From the NCBI GenBank assembly GCA_020632695.1, contig JACKFB010000003.1, positions 62,001 through 126,000 of the forward strand: 64,000 bases of DNA, written 5' to 3'. Shown piece by piece: positions 59,601 to 64,000 of the stretch (the stretch's first letter is position 1; the number at the start of each line of letters is the position of its first letter). Below the pieces are notes generated by a model, which saw nothing but the letters and a program-made list of their open reading frames with translations, did not search any database and was not told the DNA's origin. The translations under genes and the position numbers were made by a program. Origin of the DNA: Deltaproteobacteria bacterium (GTDB lineage Bacteria > Myxococcota_A > UBA9042 > PHBI01 > JACKFB01).

Positions 59601-60145
59601 GGGTCCAGCATGCCGTTCTTGTTGGTGTCCAGGGTCGCCAGCATCGCCGCCTCGCTGCCGGCGGCGGCGTAGTAGTCGCGGATGTCGAACCAGCCCGACC
59701 CGTCGACGTCGAACTCGTCGGCTCCGGCGGGCGGCGAGGCCATCGGCTGGGGCTTGCAGCCGCCCAGCTCGCCGCGGTTCAGGTAGAACTTGTTGACCAG
59801 GTCGCGGTTGTTCCAGTACGCGCCGGAGTCGAGCACCGCGATGATGACGCGGCGGTCGCCGGTGATGCGCTGCCAGGCGCGGTCCGCGTGCATCCCGGAG
59901 CCCAGCGCCTTCTCCTCCTCGCGGAAGCCGGGCACGGCCGTCCAGTCCTTGCGCACCCACGGCTCGGTGCAGGCGGCGTCCACGTGGGGGCCGGGGACGA
60001 AGGACCAGAGGTGCCAGTCACCCTTGTATCCGGGATCGTTGGGCAGGTCGGCGCAGGCCGGCTCGTCGGGCCCGTTCGGCCACGCGAGCGCGGCAGGGGC
60101 GGCGAACAACGTGGCCAGCAGGACGAGGGTTCGGACCTTGCGCAT
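56606..60145 (-). CDS. secreted subtilase (S8) with VCBS-type repeats and MYXO-CTERM-like tail
   Basis: The 1179-residue product has a signal peptide (LVLLATLFAAPAALA). Catalytic Asp106 (VIIAVLDSG) and His224 (RFGHGNGEA) are clear, and Ser372/373 lies in GCSSGATGLTSGQAGLL. The usual oxyanion Asn block reads ASAADE (311-316). EF-hand-like loops occur between Asp and His (DTNKNGMLDPQD, DGKDDDGNGYVDD). Many FG-GAP/VCBS-like repeats follow (IGDLDGDGTLEIVVTTWDGW, IGDIDGDGKPEIAVGTSEVY). The C-terminus SGGCSGGGAGG, a hydrophobic helix and RRRR resemble MYXO-CTERM sorting signals with their conserved Cys. GGAG six bases before ATG 60145 fixes the start. Confidence 0.9.
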   Translation of the reverse strand: MRKVRTLVLLATLFAAPAALAWPNGPDEPACADLPNDPGYKGDWHLWSFVPGPHVDAACTEPWVRKDWTAVPGFREEEKALGSGMHADRAWQRITGDRRVIIAVLDSGAYWNNRDLVNKFYLNRGELGGCKPQPMASPPAGADEFDVDGSGWFDIRDYYAAAGSEAAMLATLDTNKNGMLDPQDLIQACSDGKDDDGNGYVDDISGWDFFADDNDAYDDNRFGHGNGEAQWSMAEANNGIGSVGVCPDCTALMVRAGDSFVADSNDFGQGVAFAVDSGASVIQEALGAINNSPFAHEAINYAYDNNVVVIASAADELSFHHNAPGTGNHTVYVHANQYDGTSADQSTTFMNFSNCTNYGMNLVLSTPTTGCSSGATGLTSGQAGLLYAMGLRQGLNPPLSAEEIKQVLTTEVDDININPLDNDPTKYKSGPGWDWHFGYGRNNARKSVDAVMEGRIPPEVDIVEPYWFQVIYPDRTPTVDIVGRLNQRRDGLPARYTSVDWTFEYAIGPEPKESDFVTTDSGTTTGVEGIVTSWDVSKVPLDLDIRVDDSHQNAVTVRLRATATLAGGGTVTGEMRKGFLLARDPDLWPAFPIHLKSSGESSPTFADLDGDKAEELVLPLADGFVHAYKPDGTEAAGFPVGLDVRRAMNPSNPTNARGSCAFRADKAACIAKNGVIDPDVRVTMMMAPAIGDLDGDGTLEIVVTTWDGWIFVLEHDGSTRPGWPRSVDFALANPGPDNLIESGFFAAPVLYDLDGKPGLEIVAAAMDQHIYVWHADGTTMAPYPVKVSADPDQGARIIATPAIGDIDGDGKPEIAVGTSEVYGASGSENEAVAYVLEAESGDIAPGWPVSLYGLTVAVLPIVGRGVVTNPILADLDYDGTLEISFDTISTQGLFFNHDGTSYRKMNNQQFGSGSNTTDSPGYILMNNGAIGNMDGEGGLDFVKGTAGFDFAIAFAGGGTRKPFDHHLSGWDTDTGMMLQGFPRKIDDWMFFNTPSLVDMNNDNDPEAIIGSGGYLVRAWNWKGEQPDGWPKQTGGWIIASTAVGDFDGDRKFDIAVPTRDGWLYAWKTPGKAGESIYEWNGFGHDPHNTNNYETSPTPYKTWTGEVVNPTPDATAEETPDASGDTTTTDTSGTDAVADPSVKPASSGGCSGGGAGGTGLLGALALALLALGSRRRREAL

Positions 60146-60357
60146 GGGGATCTCCGTGCTGGGAAGGCCTCCGGGGTCAGCGTGACGGCGTGGTCTCCCC
60201 GAGGCGCGCGCAATTTCCCCCGAAGCGCTCACTGGATGCAAGCATCACGGCACTCGGTGACACCAAATCGCTGCGAGGCGGCCGACGTTGACGCATCGGG
60301 CGCCCGACCCCTATAGATCAGCGCTCGCCCGGCCCACCCGCCGACGGAGACAGCGCG
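60146..60357. other. divergent intergenic region
   Basis: These 212 bp lie between the subtilase gene and the cysteine-synthase-like gene. I see no RNA gene, terminator or repeat; promoters for both genes must be here. Confidence 0.4.
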
Positions 60358-61320
60358 ATGTCGATGAAGGAGCTGCAGCGCCGGTACAGCGAGCGCTTCC
60401 CGGCCCTCGGTCTGGTCGGCGACACGCCGCTGGTGCGGATCGACCTGCTGCGCGCCGAGTGCCCCGACGTCGAGGTCCACGCCAAGGTCGAGAGCTTCAA
60501 CCCGGGCGGCTCGCTCAAGGACCGGCCGGTGCTCTACATGCTGCTGCAGGCGCTCGAGGATGGGCGGCTCGACGCCTCGCGCACGATCATCGACAGCTCC
60601 AGCGGCAACGCCGGCATCGCCTACGCCTGGATAGGCAACGTGCTCGGGCTGAGCGTGAAGCTGGTCATCCCCGACAACGCCTCGGCCGAGCGGAAGAAGC
60701 GGATGATCGCCCACGGGGCGCAGATCCACTACACGTCCGCCCAGGACGGCTACGACGAGGCGCTGCGCGAGGTGCGGCGGCTCGCCCACGCCGAGCCCGA
60801 CCGCTACTTCTTCTGCGACCAGTACGGCAACGAGTACAACTGGCGCGCGCACTACGAGTCGACGGCCGAGGAGATCTGGGCCCAGACCGGCGGCCGCGTC
60901 ACCCACTTCGTCGCCGGCGTCGGCACGGGCGGCACCATCACCGGTGTCGGGAAGCGGCTCAAGGAGCTGAACCCGAAGGTCCAGGTGCACTGCGTGGTGC
61001 CCGACGCGTTTCCCGGGGTGGAGGGGCTCAAGCCGCTCAAGGACCCCGAGGACATCGTGCCGGCCATCCTCGACCAGACGGTCATCGACAGGATGTGGGA
61101 CTCGGACGTGGACGCGTCCTGGGCGATGAGCCAGCGCCTGGCGCGGGCGGGCGTGTTCGGTGGCCAGTCGTCGGGCGCGTACATGGCCGGCGTGCGTGAC
61201 CTGGCGCGGGCGCACCAGCAGGCCGTGCGCGACGGGCGCGCCGACGGCCCGGCGGTGATCGTGACCATGGTGAACGACATCGGCGAGCGCTACATGTCCA
61301 CGCGGCTCTGGGACCAGTAG
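60358..61320 (+). CDS. cysteine-synthase-family PLP enzyme
   Basis: The 320-residue product has the PLP lysine in NPGGSLKDRP (Lys54), the substrate loop SSSGNAGIA (80-88), and the phosphate-binding GTGGTITG (189-196), all typical of the O-acetylserine sulfhydrylase / cystathionine beta-synthase fold. It would make cysteine or a related beta-substituted amino acid from an activated serine. No CBS or regulatory domain is present. ATG 60364 is an alternative start. Its TAG overlaps the GTG of the flavoprotein gene, so the two are a coupled pair; that neighbour makes a specialised role possible. Confidence 0.9.
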   Translation: MSMKELQRRYSERFPALGLVGDTPLVRIDLLRAECPDVEVHAKVESFNPGGSLKDRPVLYMLLQALEDGRLDASRTIIDSSSGNAGIAYAWIGNVLGLSVKLVIPDNASAERKKRMIAHGAQIHYTSAQDGYDEALREVRRLAHAEPDRYFFCDQYGNEYNWRAHYESTAEEIWAQTGGRVTHFVAGVGTGGTITGVGKRLKELNPKVQVHCVVPDAFPGVEGLKPLKDPEDIVPAILDQTVIDRMWDSDVDASWAMSQRLARAGVFGGQSSGAYMAGVRDLARAHQQAVRDGRADGPAVIVTMVNDIGERYMSTRLWDQ

Positions 61321-62597
61321 TGGCCGAGCTCCCGCCGCCCTTCGCCGGCGACGTGGCGGCGCCCACGCGGCTGAGGCCGAAGGTCGCGATCATCGGTGCC
61401 GGGCCCGCGGGGCTCGAGGTGGCCCGGGTGCTGACGGGGCTCGGCCTCGAGGTGCTGGTCTACGAGGCGGGGACGCAGGTCGGAGGCGGCTTCGCCCGCT
61501 TCTCCCACGTGCGCCTGTTCACGCCGTGGCGCATGAACGTGGCGGAGGGGGCGCTGCAGGACCTGGCCGAGGGCGGCGTGCCCTGCCCGGTGGACTGGGA
61601 CGAGCGCCCGACCGTGGGCGCCTTCGTCGAGCGCTACCTCGGCGCCCTGGGGCGCCACCCCCGCATCGCGCCGACCTTGCGGCTGGAGCACCGCCTGCTG
61701 GCGGCCGGCCGCGACCGGGCGCTGCGCATCGACCACCCCCGCATGCCCCAGCGCGCGGACAGCCAGTTCCGCCTGCTGCTCCAGGACGGCCGCGGTCGCG
61801 AGCGCATCGCCCGCGCCGACGTGCTGGTGGACTGCACCGGCATCACCCAGCGCGCGGCGTGGGTGGGCCGCGGCGGCATCCCGGCGCCGGGAGAGACGGC
61901 GCTGCGAGCGGCGGGGCGCATCGAGGGCTGGCTGCCCGACCTGGCGGGCGAGGCTCGCGAGCGCTTCCGCGGCAAGCGGATCCTCCTGGTGGGAGCCGGC
62001 TACTCCGCGGCCACCGCGGCGGTCGAGCTGGCCGAGCTGGTGCGCGAGACGCCGACGACGCGCGTGGAGTGGGTGGTGCGGCACGAGGCCACCGATCCCA
62101 TCGAGGCGATCCCCGACGACCCCCTGCCCGAGCGCGCCGCGCTGACCCGCCTCGCCAACGCGGCGGTCGCGCCCGGCGGTCCCATCCGCCTGCACCGCGA
62201 GAACTGGGTCGAGCGCATGACCTCGGCCCGCGACGGCGTCCTGGACGTGACGCTGTCCGGCGGCGCGCGCATGGTCTTCGACGAGCTGCTGGCCATGGTG
62301 GGCTTCGCGCCGGACTTCACCCCCCTGGACGGCCTGCAGGTGCACCTCGACTACGCGACGCGCGGCCCGCGCAAGCTGGCCCAGCTCCTGAGACAGGAAG
62401 ACCAGGCCGGCCCCCGCCGTCCGGTCGCCGCCGCCCGAGCCCCCACCCCGCCCGGCCCGGAGGTGCTGATGCACCCCGAGCCCGACCTCTTCGTCCTGGG
62501 CCACAAGAGCTTCGGCAACCGCTCCGACTACTTCTTCCAGTCCGGCTACTTGCAGGCGAGGTTGCTGGCAGAGGTCATGCGCTGGCGCACGTTGTAG
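61320..62597 (+). CDS. FAD-dependent pyridine-nucleotide-type oxidoreductase
   Basis: The 425-residue product has an FAD-binding GAGPAG (26-31), a second nucleotide-binding GAGYSA (225-230), and the block DVLVDCTGITQRAAWVGRGG. This two-Rossmann plan fits flavin monooxygenases or thioredoxin-reductase-like flavoproteins; no redox CxxC is visible, so a monooxygenase-like role is more likely. The GTG start overlaps the stop of the cysteine-synthase-like gene by one base, suggesting action on its product, which is an inference. Pal-R copy 3 starts immediately after its stop codon. Confidence 0.85.
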   Translation: MAELPPPFAGDVAAPTRLRPKVAIIGAGPAGLEVARVLTGLGLEVLVYEAGTQVGGGFARFSHVRLFTPWRMNVAEGALQDLAEGGVPCPVDWDERPTVGAFVERYLGALGRHPRIAPTLRLEHRLLAAGRDRALRIDHPRMPQRADSQFRLLLQDGRGRERIARADVLVDCTGITQRAAWVGRGGIPAPGETALRAAGRIEGWLPDLAGEARERFRGKRILLVGAGYSAATAAVELAELVRETPTTRVEWVVRHEATDPIEAIPDDPLPERAALTRLANAAVAPGGPIRLHRENWVERMTSARDGVLDVTLSGGARMVFDELLAMVGFAPDFTPLDGLQVHLDYATRGPRKLAQLLRQEDQAGPRRPVAAARAPTPPGPEVLMHPEPDLFVLGHKSFGNRSDYFFQSGYLQARLLAEVMRWRTL

Positions 62598-62600
62598 CGT

Positions 62601-62765
62601 CGATGGCCGGGGCGGGAATCGGCGTCGATGGCCGGGGCGGCCGCTACGGACGCCGCTGAGGGCAGCGCTCCCTCGGGTCAGCCTTGCGACGGGCTGGGGC
62701 CCGACTCGGGCTGCCCTCGGTCGCGCCACCCTCAGCGGCGCCCTCGCAGGCCGCCTCGGCCATCG
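62601..62765. repeat. Pal-R palindromic repeat, copy 3
   Basis: It starts three bases after the stop of the flavoprotein gene, with a tandem duplication of the left end (62601-62616), then the 140 bp palindrome 62626-62765. The outer arms CGATGGCCGGGGCGGCC (62626-62642) and GGCCGCCTCGGCCATCG (62749-62765) pair at 16 of 17 positions. The inner arms CGCCGCTGAGGG (62651-62662) and CCCTCAGCGGCG (62729-62740) pair perfectly; GGGCAGC (62660-62666) and GCTGCCC (62710-62716) extend the stem. Confidence 0.85.
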
Positions 62766-62851
62766 CACACGGGGGCGGGATCGTTCGAGGTTGGGGCTGG
62801 TGGTGGCGGGTCGGGATCTCGGGCCGCGGCCTTTGGCCGCGGGTGGTGGCG
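62766..62851. repeat. G-rich linker of composite repeat
   Basis: It begins CACACGGGGGCGGG, has GAGGTTGGGGCTGGTGGTGG, and contains the hairpin CGCGGCCTTTGGCCGCGG. It corresponds to the linkers after the other Pal-R copies and leads directly into array 5. Confidence 0.6.
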
Positions 62852-63300
<449 letters not shown>

Positions 63301-63327
63301 CCTCCGCGACCGCCGCCGCCGTCCGCG

Positions 63328-63672
63328 CTACCGCCGCCGATGGATCATCCGCCAGGTCATCGCCTTGACCCGGTCCAGCAGCTCCAGCACCTCCGCACCG
63401 GCCGCCTCGGGCACCGCCCCCGCGCCGACCATCAGCTCCAACGCCATCGACGCCTCCCGCGCGCTGCCGTACGCGATCCGGTAGTGCTGCACCCGGTCCC
63501 GCCCGAAGCGCCCCGAGCCCTCGGCCAGGTTCAGCGCCGCCGACGCCCCCGCCCGGGTCGCCTGGTCTCCCAAGCCCCGGAACGAAGGCGGCAACCCCCG
63601 CGCCAACCCGAAGAGCCCCACCGCCGCCCGCGCCGCCACCCGCTCCGCGTCCATCCCCGACTCGCCAACCAT
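63328..63672 (-). CDS. four-helix-bundle protein (S23/IVP/Avd-like), copy B
   Basis: The 114-residue product is identical to copy A (13617-13961) except for Arg in place of Pro near the C-terminus (MIHRRR). The core blocks ALNLAEGSGRFG and IAYGSAREASMALELM are conserved. Nucleotide differences between the copies are few and mostly silent (for example in the codons around 63450 and 63471), which argues for selection on protein or recent duplication. The ribosome site GGAGG (63679-63683) lies six bases before ATG 63672 and is wholly inside the leader hairpin. Confidence 0.88.
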   Translation of the reverse strand: MVGESGMDAERVAARAAVGLFGLARGLPPSFRGLGDQATRAGASAALNLAEGSGRFGRDRVQHYRIAYGSAREASMALELMVGAGAVPEAAGAEVLELLDRVKAMTWRMIHRRR

Positions 63673-63676
63673 CTCT

Positions 63677-63842
63677 CGCCTCCAGGGCCGCCAGTTGAGC
63701 CCCCACCACCAGCCGCTTGGCGCTGGGCCGTCAGGGACGGTTGAAGGCCGCCGCGAAGCGGCCGAGGAGCGAAGCGACGCAGGTCCTGACGGCCCAGCGC
63801 CGGAAGCGGCAGCAGCCACCTCAACTGGCGGCCCTGGAGGCG
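63677..63842 (-). ncRNA. hairpin leader of the four-helix-bundle gene, copy B
   Basis: A 166 nt two-part stem-loop. The outer arms 63677-63699 and 63820-63842 form 23 perfect pairs, covering the whole ribosome site. The inner arms 63712-63733 and 63787-63810 form 22 pairs with one two-base bulge. The apical loop is nearly the same as in copy A (GAGGAGCGAAGCGACG conserved). T63724-A63796 replaces C-G of copy A. If transcribed, the fold would hide the ribosome site. Confidence 0.75.
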
Positions 63843-63879
63843 GCGCGATGGCTGAGGGGCGGGTCCGTGAGCTGAGTGG

Positions 63880-64000
63880 CTGAGTCCGAGGCCGAGTCGG
63901 AGTCTGGAGTCCGAGCTGACGAGTCTGAGTCTGAGTCTGAGTCTGAGTCTGCTGGTCTGAGTCTGAGTCTGGGTCTGAGTCTGGGTCTGAGTCTGAGTCT
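63880..64000 (+). repeat. GAGTCT hexanucleotide array, truncated by window end
   Basis: A different period-6 repeat with unit GAGTCT and variants GGGTCT and GGAGTC, preceded by a looser GAGTCCGAGGCCGAGTC zone. It lies on the far side of the leader hairpin where copy A has Pal-R. It continues beyond the window. Confidence 0.85.

Noticed and set aside
63328..63672. 23S rRNA intervening sequence encoding an S23 protein
   Set aside because: No rRNA sequence flanks either copy.

Overview
The window comes from a very GC-rich chromosome, most likely of a member of the Myxococcota (former Deltaproteobacteria). The basis is the mix of gene families: a membrane-anchored Ser/Thr kinase, PEGA/TPR proteins, FGE-sulfatase-like lipoproteins, a Cys-rich 'CDDGNPCT' repeat protein, a MYXO-CTERM-like tail on a subtilase, a DUF4175/MoxR/DUF58/BatA cluster, and heavy use of GTG starts. 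No rRNA or tRNA gene, CRISPR array, integrase or transposase was recognised. The organism call is an inference from families.

Layout. 1-6.9 kb: end of a flavin-dependent halogenase-like gene, puuD, uvrC, and a VWA/glutaminase-fold membrane protein with a DUF4159 partner. 6.9-14.8 kb: an accessory island with a lower-GC HET-domain gene, a 1.35-kilo-residue Cys-rich protein, a four-helix-bundle (S23/IVP/Avd-like) gene and several repeat families. 14.8-34.1 kb: mostly secreted proteins and lipoproteins (PPC repeats, PQQ-like propeller, FGE-like, PEGA/TPR), a DprE1/DprE2-like pair, a Ser/Thr kinase, and an ECF sigma/anti-sigma pair. 34.4-43.2 kb: a co-directional operon DUF4175 - MA-type peptidase - MoxR - DUF58 - BatA-like. 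43.2-62.6 kb: NagZ, an FHA-TPR protein, a second ECF sigma, AddA/AddB-like recombination nucleases, a GH106-like lipoprotein, a subtilase with VCBS-type repeats, and a cysteine-synthase-like/flavoprotein pair. 62.6-64 kb: a second copy of the repeat and four-helix-bundle assembly.

The most unusual content is a composite repeated element. Its modules, all in one orientation, are: a ~140 bp imperfect palindrome (Pal-R, three copies), a G-rich linker, a hexanucleotide CTCGGY array (five arrays in the window), a 114-residue four-helix-bundle gene (two copies differing at one residue), and a ~160 nt hairpin leader covering that gene's ribosome binding site. The hairpin stem has a compensatory base-pair change between copies, and the inner arms of Pal-R also differ in sequence while staying complementary. 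Both point to selection on structure. A bacterial HET-domain gene, a candidate conflict or defence effector, sits between two of the arrays.

Genes are densely packed, often with GTGA or TGATG overlaps that suggest translational coupling. Many long open frames in other frames and across the arrays are by-products of high GC and were not annotated.
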